Shown: one piece after another, positions 20,155-31,767 of the stretch | Position numbering within the stretch: the first letter of the stretch is position 1 | Layout of the letters: every line of letters starts with the position of its first letter | DNA from: Fragilariopsis cylindrus CCMP1102 | Taxonomy: Eukaryota; Bacillariophyta; Bacillariophyceae; Bacillariales; Bacillariaceae | Assembly: GCA_900095095.1 (NCBI GenBank) | Contig: FMBT01000294.1 | Span: 681,784-745,783, forward strand | Length of the DNA: 64,000 nt | Reading direction: 5' to 3' | Notes under the pieces: model-generated | The model's input: the letters and a program-made list of their open reading frames with translations, nothing else | Database searches by the model: none | Told to the model about the DNA's origin: nothing | Program-made: the position numbers and the translations under genes

Positions 20155-22517
20155 ATGCCTCATATTCTACACAGTCCATCCTCCCAGACTACTCCCTCTA
20201 ACAACGGCAACGGCAGTAGCAGCAGCAATTATCGTTCAACACCCGATTCTCGTTCGTCTGTTTTAAGTCGTGCTAGAGAATACACCAAAAGAGTAGAAGG
20301 TGACGCTCGTCGACGTTCAAAATCTGTAGATCGTAACAACAGCAGCAACAGCAACAACAATAATAATAGCGATAATCATTCAAATTCATCGCCGTCGTTT
20401 TCTCCTTCCTCGTCTCAAAATAATTATCGTACTTCGCGTCAAACTCCCAGGTCGACTGTAAGTGGCAAAAGTAACAACAGCATCAGCAGCAGTAACCGTG
20501 GAGGAGGAGGAGAAGAAGAAGGTAGTCGTCATTATCGGAGTCGCTCCGTCGGTCGAGCATCAAACGGATCAACATCATCGTCATATCGTCGTAGTATTTC
20601 CACGAGAGAACGTGCTATGGCAAGTGTAGAAAAAGAAAGTAACAACAACAACAACAAGATGCAGCAGCAACAACAACAACAAGCTCGACAACCCTCGTTT
20701 TCGTCACCTAACTCATCCCATCGAAATGAAAACACCAACCACAGCCGTATGAGTCCTGCTACATCCGTTCAATCTCGTAGTGCTAGATCACTCTCACGAG
20801 GTCGTAGATCCAGTACAGGAGAAGATCAACCGACGACCGTCCAACAGCCGCAGGATCGTCAACAACAAGCAGGAGGAGGAGAGGGGGAGCCTGTTGTCAG
20901 TCCCGAATTGTTAGTTGACGCATTATCAGGTCACGAGGATGGATTATTAGCAATCGCCGAACGACTTATGGAGCACTACGACTCAGGATATGATGTAATG
21001 GGTGAATCAATTATTGATGCATTTGCAGACGTTCAAAAACTATTCCAACATGTCGTCGAGGCGGCTCACATGGAGGGTGCGGCATTTGAAAGTTCTCGAC
21101 GAGAAGAGGAGATTCGAGATCTTAAACGACGAGTTGCACGTGGTGAAATTAATGGTGGTATGGACGGTGATGAAATTGATAACGATGGTATGGCATCTCC
21201 GTCGTCTACAAACGGGCCCGTAAGACATGACGAATTTATCGATAAGGATGTTAAGGATTGTCTAAACGATGCCATTCGGAAAGGTGTACCTATCAAGGAG
21301 CAACGTCACCATGACGAATGTTTTAAGTTGTACGAAGAGGCATGTCAAGAGGCATCAGCTATGTTACCTGTCGATTCCGATCATAGGGGACGGTTGCAAC
21401 TTTCAATTGCACGGGCCGAATCAATGAGTCCAGATCGGGGTTGTGCTATATTACGATATGCCATGGATGATGTGATACGATCCGGATTACGTCCAGGGAA
21501 AATTCCAAAGAATTATCCACTGTCAGATCCATCGAAACGTGCCGATGTCGTCTTATCGAAACCCTCCAAGGGAACGGCACCGCAATCATCCGAAGAACAA
21601 TTAAATTCATTAGTAGAAGAAATGAAAGAAATTATAAATGCACCCGTTTATGAAGATACGCCATTGCGAGAGGTAGCAAAACGATTTTGGTTAGCCCTAC
21701 AAGAAAACAAAAAGATTCGATCGAAAAATGAAGACCGGTTGGAACATAATCTTGGAAAACTTAAGGGAGACTATCTGTTGGCTCGAGCGGTAAGCATTTA
21801 TTTCTCCTTTTATTAATATAGTACTTTTGGGTTTGATTGGTTTGATTTTACTCCAATTTCATTCAATTAGATATTAATCATGCCGTCTTCCATATTCTTC
21901 TGAAATTATCATCTCATATTCGTCTTTTTTTGTCGTTAATTTCTATTTTCTAGGAATGGGAAGAAAAGTTAACCAACGCAAGAGAAGAAACTGAAGTATT
22001 CAAACGTAAGTACACAAACATCAAGGACGGAAAGGAGGTATCGTTAATGGAGGATGCTAGAAGTATGATGTCGCAGAAATTTATGCACCAAAATCAGAGC
22101 AACCAGAACAACGAAAGTGGTGAGTTCCGTGCGGATGCTTCAACTGTACAATCCTCGTCTTTCCGTTCTGCTACCAGCCGACCGGAATTTAAACGCGCAA
22201 CAGAATCGGTTGTCTCAATGGGTGGTAACTTAGCTGCACACGCGAAGACGTTGGTTGGATCTTTTGCATGCGCTGGAAACAATGAACGGACAGGACAAGT
22301 TCTATCGACGGAACGTGCTACGGAAGAATGGAGAGGCCGAAGAGTCAACGCAGGTCAACGGAAAGAAGAAGAAGAACAACAACAACAACAACAATCAACT
22401 TCTGAACAACAACATCGTGGATTAGAAATGAGTCAGTCATCACAATCGCAATCGCAACATAGTCGATCGTACCGAGAAAATTCTTCTGCCGCCTCTAGTA
22501 GGCGTGTTGACGTCTGA
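20155..22517 (+). CDS. Unrecognised low-complexity protein with conserved helical core (two exons)
   Basis: Exons 20155-21789 and 21954-22517 join in phase 0 (donor GTAAGC, acceptor CTAG); 732 aa. Residues 1-240 are Ser/Asn/Arg/Gln-rich and disordered. A structured centre (about 255-470) includes ALSGHEDGLLAIAERLMEHY and a TPR/MIT-like helical segment (DCLNDAIRKGVPIKEQRHHD, then CFKLYEEACQEASAMLP). Next comes a predicted coiled coil that spans the exon junction (ENKKIRSKNEDRLEHNLGKL, AEWEEKLTNAREETEVFKRK), and a Gln/Ser-rich end. I do not recognise the family. The Ser/Arg-rich N-terminus could be a phosphorylation or microtubule-binding region, but that is only suggestive. Confidence 0.75.
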
Positions 22518-22843
22518 CCGAGAATTGTTTTGTAACGATTACATTCCAATACCACTTTGTCATACAGTAATATAGATAACAATGTAACGATGTATGTGCA
22601 AAACGTTGTTGTCAATTGAGAGGATAACTTTAACGAACTGTACTTTACCATTTCTTGATTTAAAATTCGCAACCGTCTTTGATTATTAAGCACAAACGAG
22701 ACCGCATATAATATGTAATAATCAACAACAAACGTTCAACGTTACAGTATTAGATATATGTTGTTGATGCTGATTTCAATGAATGACGCACCAATGATAA
22801 TAAATATGAGTGTATAAAATATGACTATATATTGTTGGATCCT
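22518..22843. other. Tail-to-tail intergenic region
   Basis: 3' flanks of the preceding plus-strand gene and the OXNAD1-like minus-strand gene; nothing else seen. Confidence 0.6.
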
Positions 22844-23689
22844 TTACCACCATTTTTCGTATTTGATACGTTCCAAAGGAATCTTTCTGGTGATTGACAA
22901 GTGCTGGACCGCATCGTCGATCATAGATGTTGGGCCACACAAGTAGTAAATCGCATCCTCTGGAGCTTCATCTAAAAACTCTATCAATATTTGCCCCTTG
23001 CGTTGATCCACGTGAACAAATTTTGGTCCACTAAGCTTAGTGACATCACATCCATCTACCATCGTAGACCTAGTCGTAGAAGCAGCAGAAGAAGTACTGG
23101 TTTTATTAGCAAAATCATGTACCTCCTCGATGGATTCTGTAATTGTGAACACCATTCTATCATTACCCTTTTTGGATCCGATTTGTGCGAGTTCGTCAGC
23201 AAAGACTAACTCTTCAATAGTAGACGCTGAATACAGAAACATCGAGGTGTTATTCAACGCAGCATTAGCAGTAATCGTTGTTGTTGTACTAGTAGCTTTC
23301 TCGCGAAGGAAGAGGTATTCACGGTATTGAGATAGAATAGGGCTTATACCAATTCCACCAGCACAAAATACATATGGACGCAAATGTATTTGTTCTTCTT
23401 CCAACGTACAATCCCCACCGACTCGAATTTCCACGGTATCGTTCACGGACAAATAATTGTGAATCCAAGTTGCTGGAGGATGGTCCGATTTTTTTATAGC
23501 GAGGGTAACTATAGGAAGATCTCTAGGACTGCTTACAATTGAAAATCCACCTACCCATTCGTTAGGCTTTGCAACGAAATCAACCCATTGACCGGGCTTG
23601 AACATTTTCAACGATGGAGCGTGTATATCCAGTCTCATCACGGTAGGACTGATCAAACATCTTCGAATGATTTTACCAGCGTGAAACAT
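22844..23689 (-). CDS. OXNAD1-like FAD/NAD(P)-binding oxidoreductase
   Basis: A ferredoxin-reductase-fold flavoprotein of 281 aa in one exon. The FAD-binding barrel includes FKPGQWVDF and WVGGFSIVSSP in place of the usual RxYS motif; the NAD-binding domain has CAGGIGISPILSQ (about 109-121) and near the end YLCGPTSMIDDAV. The last residues, KYEKWW, match the ending of the eukaryotic OXNAD1 group. About 45 residues of Thr/Ala/Ser-rich insert interrupt the NAD domain around 133-150 and 200-215. There is no clear targeting peptide at the ATG used. OXNAD1 substrates are not established, so the reaction is unknown beyond electron transfer between NAD(P)H and an acceptor. Confidence 0.88.
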   Translation of the reverse strand: MFHAGKIIRRCLISPTVMRLDIHAPSLKMFKPGQWVDFVAKPNEWVGGFSIVSSPRDLPIVTLAIKKSDHPPATWIHNYLSVNDTVEIRVGGDCTLEEEQIHLRPYVFCAGGIGISPILSQYREYLFLREKATSTTTTITANAALNNTSMFLYSASTIEELVFADELAQIGSKKGNDRMVFTITESIEEVHDFANKTSTSSAASTTRSTMVDGCDVTKLSGPKFVHVDQRKGQILIEFLDEAPEDAIYYLCGPTSMIDDAVQHLSITRKIPLERIKYEKWW

Positions 23690-24135
23690 ATCGCAACATT
23701 GTTTTCACAGGACAGTACGGTAGTGGTAAAGATATTGTATGTGATATTATATTATGATTGTGATAGATCGTGAATTGTGATATATGATATACTGTATGAT
23801 AATATTGCTTGATCGTGAATTGTGAGATCTACCATGATTTCGAGATGATTGAAGAAATCACCGTACCCCCACCCCCATTTTCAGAATTTTCACAATGCCG
23901 CTAGCAGGCTTAGAACGTTGTACAGTACAATTAAAAGAAAAATTTGACGTCTTGACGCCAATAATTTGACAAAGTTCGAAGTGTCTCAAGTCGAGAGATC
24001 AGCGAACATGGTTCCTCATAAGAAAAGTTAATAGTACAAAATAATACTGTCCTACATTTCATTGTGCAACGACTTTGTTCATCCTATTTCTCTCAAGGCA
24101 AGCAAAGCAAAGCAAAAACAAAAACAAATTAAAGT
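23690..24135. promoter_or_regulatory. Divergent promoter region, OXNAD1-like (-) and tautomerase (+)
   Basis: A 446-bp head-to-head gap. A repeated element around GATCGTGAATTGTGA occurs at about 23766 and again at about 23812. GACAGTACGGTAGTGG is near the OXNAD1-like start. No gene fits. Confidence 0.4.
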
Positions 24136-24384
24136 ATGCCATTTGTTCACATTACGTGGCTTCCGAAAGCCTGTCGAAATGCTAAAGTTCGAAAAGAAAT
24201 CGCTGATGCCGTTATGAAAGTAATGGTCGCCCATCCTGAAGCAGATATCGCAGAAGAGAATTTAGTTGTACGCTTTTCAGAAGCTGTCGATGGTTTCTCA
24301 CTTCCGACGGGACATAGTAAGAATCCTAAATTACAGGAACCACAGAAACCAGGAGCCGAAGCATTTCTAAAAGATAGAGATTAA
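24136..24384 (+). CDS. Tautomerase-superfamily protein (4-OT-like)
   Basis: A small single-exon protein of 82 aa. The start MPFVHITWLP leaves Pro as residue 1 after Met removal, the general base of the 4-oxalocrotonate tautomerase/MIF superfamily. The following helix (KVRKEIADAVMKVM) and beta strand (ENLVVRFSEAV) fit the beta-alpha-beta fold. The substrate is unknown; members act on enol/keto acids or are cis-CaaD-like. There is no targeting signal, so it is probably cytosolic. Confidence 0.75.
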   Translation: MPFVHITWLPKACRNAKVRKEIADAVMKVMVAHPEADIAEENLVVRFSEAVDGFSLPTGHSKNPKLQEPQKPGAEAFLKDRD

Positions 24385-25251
24385 GATATAAATAAAAATA
24401 GAATGAAAAGGGAGAGAAACAACGACAAACAATGATAGCAAAATAAATAAATTTAGGAGGTAAACCATGTCCTGAAAGTTTTAGGTTATCGTTGCTACCG
24501 TTACTATCTATGTTGGTCCTTAAAATGATCAGTTTCCTATCGAATAATCAATCTGATAAGGTACCGTATTTTCATTGTATAAAATAAGAACTAAATTGTA
24601 TAGGAGATTAGAATCCCTTGTGATGGCGGCGACGATGACGTCGTCAACGGCGTTTTCCGATCAATATCAAAAACTAAGTAGAAATTAAAAATATAATTTA
24701 ATGTCATTATAATGTTGATTCTCTTTTTTCCCTCTTATCAATCGAATTTGTTGTGTGGATGATAGTTGTGTTAGTGTTAACGAGGCGGCATCGGTTGGCA
24801 TCGTCATCATAAAATAGGAGGTGACGTCTTTGAAGGATACAAGCCAGGGGTTGCAATGTTTTACAGCAGGTTCAAAGAATCGGTACAAAAATACGGTCAT
24901 TCATCTGATATTGCTGAACAGAATGTTTTGGCTGGTGAGCAAATTCATATGTATTATGTCTGTGACACAATTTCTGACCTTTCTTGTTTTATCGTCAATG
25001 CCGCAAAGATGTTTAGGTCAGTTGGTAAAGTTGACGATTACTTTTATATGTTGCCCTTTTTGAATCAAAAGGATTGTGAGTTTCTTAGAGGCATGATGTC
25101 CATTTTTACCTTGTCCTAGTGAATAAATAGTAAACAACATATATATATATATATATCTGAATAGGAAAACGCGTCTACAACATGTATTCAATATAGAGTA
25201 TGTAGGTAGTCATATAGTTTTTTTTTGTTACTGTACATATGAAATTATTCT
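24385..25251. other. Intergenic; one unproven 87-aa ORF
   Basis: About 870 bp between the tautomerase gene and the CPOX 3' end. An ORF on the plus strand at 24856-25119 (starting MFYSRFKESVQKYGHSSD) has ordinary composition but no recognisable domain, and a short ATG-led stretch at about 24622 (MAATMTSSTAFSDQ) lies before it. They may be chance. A (TA)n run is at about 25139-25156. Confidence 0.35.
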
Positions 25252-26946
25252 TTATACCCATTCCCTTGGGTTTTTACAGGCATCAATAAATTCAGCTTCG
25301 GGACTGCCCTCTTCTGGGATAACATTGTATTCCCAACGAGCAGTTTCTGGTAAACTCATAAGGATACTTTCGATCCGTCCACCGGTTTTAAGACCAAAAA
25401 CAGTTCCACGATCATATACCAAATTGAATTCTACGTAACGTCCACGACGCATAAGTTGCCATTCCTTTTCTTTCTGTGTAAATGGGTCATCCTTATGCTT
25501 TTCGATAATAGGACCGTATGCTTTAACGACCGAGTTCACACATTCCTGCGAGAAATTGAAATGTTGTTCGGGGTCTTTGTTGTTTTGATCGTCGAAGAAG
25601 ATTCCACCTAAACCACGAGTTTCATTTCTATGTTGGATAACAAAGTATCGGTCGGCCCATTCCTTGAATTCCTTGTAATATCCAGGATCGTGCTTGTCAC
25701 AAACTTCCTTATAGGTTCCATGAAAATGTTTCAAATCATCCTCGTTGACATAACTGGGAGCTGTTTTGTATTGTATTGTATTGTACGCACCAAGATATAG
25801 AGTTAGTTAGATATTCAGTTAGTTATACTTTATTTACTCACTGATTGAACAATAATTACTACGACATCATTATCATCATCGTTTCGTCGTAACGTATTAG
25901 GTGAGTCAAGAATTCTTTTAAATTTTTTACTTACTGATATCGGTTCCTCCACCGAACCACCAAACTCCACCGTCAGTCTCAAAGTATCGGTAATTGAAAT
26001 GCATTGTTGGACAATGGGGATTTTTTGGATGCATGACACTACTAAGTCCACATGCAAAGAAAGGAACACGTTCACCTGGAGCCATACCCTTAGCACGATC
26101 AACTCCACGTTCGGTTGCAGCCTGGAGTGCCTCTTGGGGCATACTTCCGTAAACAACACTAAGATTAACTCCAGCCTTTTCAAAAACTTTACCACCGGAC
26201 ATAACACGAGACATACCTCCGCCACCGTTATCTCGTGTCCATGCATCCTCTCGGAATACAGCCTCACCATCAATTTCTTCGATGGCCTTTGTAATTTTAA
26301 ACTGTGCCTCTCTACACATTTTTTCAAATTTTGATCTCATAGGATAATTTCCATCTGGACCGTCTCCCTCTCGAACAAGACTATCGGGAATTGTATCCTA
26401 ACAAAAATGAATAAATAAATAGAGAAGTACCAATACACAACATGTCGACCAAATCGAACGAGCGAATAAACAAACAATCATCATCGAAAAGGAGAGAAAT
26501 TACATGCGTGAGATTTTATTCTTTCCATTTAATATTAATATTATTCGACGACATTAATACCAAAATGTATACTACTTTGACTTACCACAGCACTGTGCGA
26601 ATCCCAACCAAGATTAACAGGAGGAGCATCTTCTGCCTTTTTTCCTTCTACTTTATTATCATCGGTCTTTTCTTCTGTTGACATATTGAAACTGCTGTAA
26701 ATGTATAAGTAATGGGAAAGACAAGTGAGAAAGAAAGGTATATGATATAGAATGAGGAACGGAAAAACGAAATCTTTTCTGCAACACGTAAAGGAAAAAT
26801 GCACGTCATTGTCGTCGATTATATTATGGTACGACAATTACGTACCTTCCTCCTCGAGCAATAGAGGACGGATTTCTTGGCATGAAACCATTTGACACCG
26901 TTGCGGCTGTCGACAACAAAGCTACTAATGCGACTCTAAACAACAT
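25252..26946 (-). CDS. Coproporphyrinogen III oxidase, plastid, oxygen-dependent (four exons)
   Basis: Converts coproporphyrinogen III to protoporphyrinogen IX in haem and chlorophyll synthesis. Exons 26946-26846, 26691-26586, 26397-25935 and 25760-25252 join in frame to 392 aa; all introns are GT..AG (154, 188 and 174 bp). Exon 1 encodes only a targeting signal, [20 protein letters not shown] followed by Phe, matching the diatom signal-peptide/Phe junction. Family motifs: [36 protein letters not shown] with the substrate-binding region, WWFGGGTDI joined across intron 3 to [14 protein letters not shown] (the family GGTDLTP motif), [15 protein letters not shown], and [16 protein letters not shown] near the end. 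The intron 1 acceptor is a CAGCAG tandem, so one Ser may be optional. The exon 1 join also fixes why an upstream in-frame ATG at 26837 is not used. Confidence 0.93.
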
Positions 26947-27922
26947 ATTCCTAATTTTCTTTTCCTTTGTCCTTATGACAATGTTACAGACCAAAATCAA
27001 TCGAAGTACTTCTTGTACAAGTCTCTTCTTTTGTTGGCGTTTCTTTTCCGAAAGAATTTTTTACAATAATTGTGAGATGTTGTTGTCGTCCCAGCCCCTA
27101 ACGCGAATAATACAGAAAACTGCTCTTTATGAAGAATACACGCGTAACCCTTCATCAAAAACATTAAAAAACTTCAACCTTAGATCTTATGGGACTCGAC
27201 TCGACTTACTCGACACAACATTCAATCTTTACGACTGACTCGACTCGAAATCACTCATGGACACATAATATTATAATATACAATTGTTGTTAGTATGTCA
27301 TGTCTCCTCTATCTATTTGTTTACAGATACAATAGTTTCTCTGGAACAGAGGTTATTTTAATATTTAAACAGTGCAAAGATGCTGTTGAACTATCAATTG
27401 CTTAGGACTAGTGCAATGAAAGGATAGTATCCTACACACATATGATGATGATGATTGATGTGATTTTGGTGGTGGTCATTTATTTGTTGTGTCACTAGCC
27501 AGGGAGTATTTTTCTGTCGCTCTAATCTACCTGATAGATGTACTATAACTCTACAATAAAAAGAGAAATGAGATTCATCTGTTTGTACAATTGTATGATT
27601 ATAGCCACCATAGAAGATCAGAATCAGTATTTTTATGTCAGGAGAATTATATAGAGACCTAGTTAGCTTCAGAGGTCTGCAGCACCTATTCAATACTATC
27701 TTTAATGGGGCTATGCAGTCTTTCGTCAAACTTCTCATCATGCCACTCGCATTACCACAGTTCTGAGTTATATGTGGCGACGTGTCCTTCTCGGACTACC
27801 AATCTTCTGTGGAATAATATATATATATATCACAGCACCACTTTAGGATATACTACATTACTATTGCAACTTTTCAACATTGCAACTTGATCACTATTCA
27901 AATCTAGATTAAATGTCGTTCT
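26947..27922. other. CPOX promoter and 3' flank of the MFS-GNAT gene
   Basis: About 980 bp without a gene. Near 27185-27255 there are clustered GACTCGACTCGAC and TGACTCGACTCG runs, containing TGACTC, a possible bZIP half-site cluster about 250-300 bp upstream of the CPOX start. Confidence 0.4.
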
Positions 27923-30900
27923 TTACTCTTGACCTTGGTGTTTTCGCACCATTACGAAATTTGATACTTTGCTTCCTTCTATGGTTACATCCCCCCTCCA
28001 TATATTTTTGTATCCACATTTTACATAAAAGGGTATATTAACTTCACTGCACTCGAGGTAGCAATCCATGCAATCACGATCAGCCCAGGCAGCAACTATA
28101 TTAATAAGCTTCTTCCCATATCCTCTTCCCTGATAATTTGGATGGACTCCAACACAACCAATATACCACATGGGCCCATACTCTTTTCGTTTCGTATCCC
28201 ATTGTATGTCTTGCATGAGACCAACAAATCTTTGGATCGTCTGAGGACCACACAAATCTCGATTCATGTAGATGGGGGCTGCTCCTGACACTGTAAGGGA
28301 GTAGTAATATCGATCACTTCCGACCTCCATGATTGCACCATTCTCAAGTCCTTCTGGATGATAGCATAAACAAGATGCAGCGGTGACGCCTTTTACACGC
28401 ACTTCAAGTATCGTTCCATATGACTCGGCACAAGTAAGAAGTGGGCCGAAAATTGAATGTACTGCAGCTTTCCTGCGGGGATCGTCGGGAGGGCCGATTG
28501 GAGATAGCATCCAATCAATTAAAGGTTCTTTGCTTCCACCAAATCCACCATGGCCATTGAAGGCAATCTCGATTGTTTCCAATGCGGTTGCCGCTTTACC
28601 TCGTTGAATGACAAAATTCTCTTGCCCTCTTGCACACCCACTAGCGAGATACACGGGGATCGGATATTGCGGCGGCTCGTTTTCATCCATGACCGTCAAC
28701 TCATAAGTTCTCAGCGGACCGAAATCTTGGCTGGCAATACCATGTCGTATAGATATTTCAGTGCTGCTCCGTCGTCGGGCTACAGACATGATTCTTTCTC
28801 CCGCCTCTGTCAAGTTTTTTTGTTTAATTTTTTGAATTCAGTTCAAAAGAAGGCAATACGGTACGACAGGTAAGGAAGGAGACACAAGTAGAAAGGAAAG
28901 GAATAGAATGAACAATTAGAAACGAGACAAGAAGGGGGAAAATGAAATGCATTCTTTGTTTCGTGCTTCTGCCTTGCGAATGAATGTTCTGACGACTTAC
29001 CGTACGTAAAGGCGGCGTCAAGTAATGTACGTTGATCCAATACGTTCGACGATGACGAAAGTCGACGAAACTCTTGGGGTGTCTTCCCAGACACATACGC
29101 CGCATCTTCCAGCGTCCCCACGGCAAAAGTCTTGGCAATCTCCCTTTCATCTTCCGGAAGGAATACAGGTGAGTCTGGCAAAGGATTTGTTCGTTTCACA
29201 TATACCACGTACGACACCCAAATTGTTGCCCCAGTGATACAAGCAATAACGGTTGGTCGAACATATGATCCACCAACTGCGATCACTAAACTTACTACCA
29301 GAATGGGAAAGAATGATATTGCACCAAGCCCAGCAACGAGAATACCGCTGAAAGATCCTATCCGGTTCGGGGGAGCGAAAATAATGGCATACTATTTAGA
29401 GTATAATACCAATAGTAATAAAAAGAGCCAGCAAGTAACAAATTATGATTAGACTATTGAACTCAGATTCAGCAATATTACATGTGCAATATATACCATA
29501 GAAACTCACACGATTTATAAACAGAAGAACAATGATTTGACACAAAGCCGCACTAGCAACATTAAATAACTGTGCAGTCCAATTTGCCACTCCACAGAAA
29601 ACGGCGATTACAGTGAGCAAAATTATCATAATGAATCCCAAATCGATTATCCCATCTGTGGGACGAGGAAATCGATCCACAAGCACCCCGATCAAAGGTC
29701 CAACAAATAAGCCCAACGCCCCACTGCATTGATTATACAATGTGGCCATTTTCTCTCCGTTTATGTCTCTGTTGTCAATAATGATGCCCGTGCTATTTCC
29801 ATTTCCATTTCCCAAAAATACTTCCTGTCCTAATGGGTCCGCAAAAACCATACTTTTGATATATGAAGATTTGAATTAAAGAAAGAAACAATGATTTAAA
29901 AAAAAACACAGCTTGAGATGGTGTCGATAAAAATGTTCCAATTTTTATGGTTTGTTCTTGATAATAGATGCCAACTTACTATACAAATGAACTCAACCAC
30001 GCAAAAACACAAGCTCCCATAGTATAGATATGCAAATGCGTGTGATGTTGCATGATCCGAACAGCAGCAGTTGCATTTTTAATTGCTCCTCGAATTCCTC
30101 GAACTGACTTGTGGGGAATAGGTACACCTAATACATTCATTGCGTTACTTCGATATTCATCGATTGACGGGACGACGACCCAGCACAATGGCATGGCGAC
30201 CACGATGATAGCTCCGACGTACATCCCAACGACGATAGGTAACGACAGTACAGACCAGTACCGATGTAAAATTGATCGCAAGACTAATGGAATAAGAGCC
30301 GCCACACTAAGACAACAATTTGCCAACGACAATACCAATGCTTGATGCGATGGCAAATGCCACAGGAAGCTAAAGAAGGAAATGTTCGTACATATCGATC
30401 CGGCATCAACTAAGATAACAGCGATGCAAAATATTATTGTTTCCGTGATGGGAGAAATGGAATCATAGTCTTGTTGAAGAGTGAATAACAAGACAGCCAA
30501 AATCAAAAACCCTGACGCGTTGACGAAACATCCAAGTACCGCTGCCCATTGACCACCGATGGAATCAAAGATTAATCCTGCCACGAGAAAGAAAAAGTAT
30601 ATACAAACAGATAAAGCGTTCATTGTGTTTGCAAGTAAAAGCCATTGGGCTGGACAGCAAGATCCACCGTCGTCGACACCATTGATATCTCCATCGCTAT
30701 CGCGATCGCCACAGGCGTATGAGAACAATCCAGCTTCTTCACAGAAAAGTCGACTTATCAATAGTTTTGTTGAGGAGGGGTTCATGAAAAAGGCCAGAAT
30801 AAACCAAGTATTAAAACGATGAGCAAAACATATACATGAAAAATGATAATCTATGATACAAAGAAAAATTTGAACATCCTCGTATGCATACTTGTAACTT

Positions 30901-31230
30901 GTAACTTGTAACTTGTAATACCTACATATAGATGTTCTGACCCGGTATGATACCACCAGTAAAAATTGATGCAGCGAAAAATAGACATAGGCGTATCCAA
31001 GACGAAGCTGGAACAATGAAGTTAGTTTTATTGGCCTCGGCGGCATTGCAATTATTATTAATTGATGCAGGATTGAATTCGATATCGTGTTTACTACTGT
31101 TGGCAGTCGTCGCGCAGTAGGTGCTGTTGCCGTTGCCGTTGGATACTTCATCCGTATCTTTCTTGTTGTCGTGGGGAAGAAGAGGTATGGATTCGCCATA
31201 GCTTTCACCCTCTTCAGTTACAGAAGTCAT
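27923..31230 (-). CDS. MFS transporter (SLC43-like) fused to a GNAT acetyltransferase (five exons)
   Basis: Five exons, 31230-30926, 30753-29980, 29852-29510, 29391-29001 and 28806-27923, join in matching phases to one 898-aa frame; introns are 172, 127, 118 and 194 bp with GT..AG ends. Residues about 80-550 hold 12 hydrophobic segments; the loop after helix 2 has GLIFDSIGGQW, the MFS motif A pattern, and helix 10 runs into FINRYAIIFAP across intron 3. The closest type I can name is the SLC43 (LAT3-like) amino-acid facilitators. After a short cytosolic linker (about 560-615) the last exon encodes a GNAT domain with the acetyl-CoA loop VGVHPNYQGRGYGKKL (QGRGYG about 829-834) and NIPFYVKCGYKNI. 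The GNAT part has its own ATG at 28789 and could be expressed separately. Function of the pair is unknown. Confidence 0.75.
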
Positions 31231-31767
31231 AGTTGCTTGTGGTATCTGCTACTGTTAGAATTGAAATTCTTCTTCTTATCAGCAGTTCTTATGAAGTATC
31301 TTTCCTTTTGTTTTTCTGAAGAGGTCGGCAAAGACGAGTGAGAGAAGATACGAAGTACATCGCTCATTATTCGGAACTTGTTTACTGTATTTCTTAAGTG
31401 TTACGGACACGCAATAAAGCCCTACAGGCAGTATTATTCTCAATCTCTTGGAATCAATCAGTGATAGTCGACCGGTTCGACTCAATTTAGTTTTTGAGAC
31501 ACGACTGAGATTTTTAGCAAGAGAAAAAGCAATGACAAACCACCATCAAACGGAGAGAGTGAGATAGCTGCTACAGTACTGTAGCTAGCTGTAGCTACTA
31601 GCAGTTATTACAGTAGAGATCTGTGATGTTCTCTTGTTGGCATCACTTTTTCATTCCATTCATTCATTCAATTCGATTGTAAACTCAATCTAAATCTCTA
31701 TCGAAAAGCATACTTATTCAATACTTCTATAACAAATTCACGAACGAACGAACGATCAATAATCAAG
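31231..31767. promoter_or_regulatory. Divergent promoter region, MFS-GNAT (-) and Mnd1 (+)
   Basis: A 537-bp head-to-head gap. It contains a perfect 16-bp palindrome, GCTACAGTACTGTAGC, at 31570-31585, followed by CTAGCTGTAGCTACTAGCAG, which repeats parts of it. There is no gene in the gap. Confidence 0.45.

Noticed and set aside
24856-25119. A gene for an 87-aa protein between the tautomerase and CPOX genes
   Set aside because: Composition is plausible but there is no motif, no splice partner and no homology I can name; left as an unproven ORF.
29979-31208. A 409-codon ORF read as one continuous protein
   Set aside because: Its first about 150 codons are off-frame over exon 1 and the first intron of the MFS-GNAT gene (composition changes sharply before RLFCEEAGLFSYAC); only 30753-29980 is coding.
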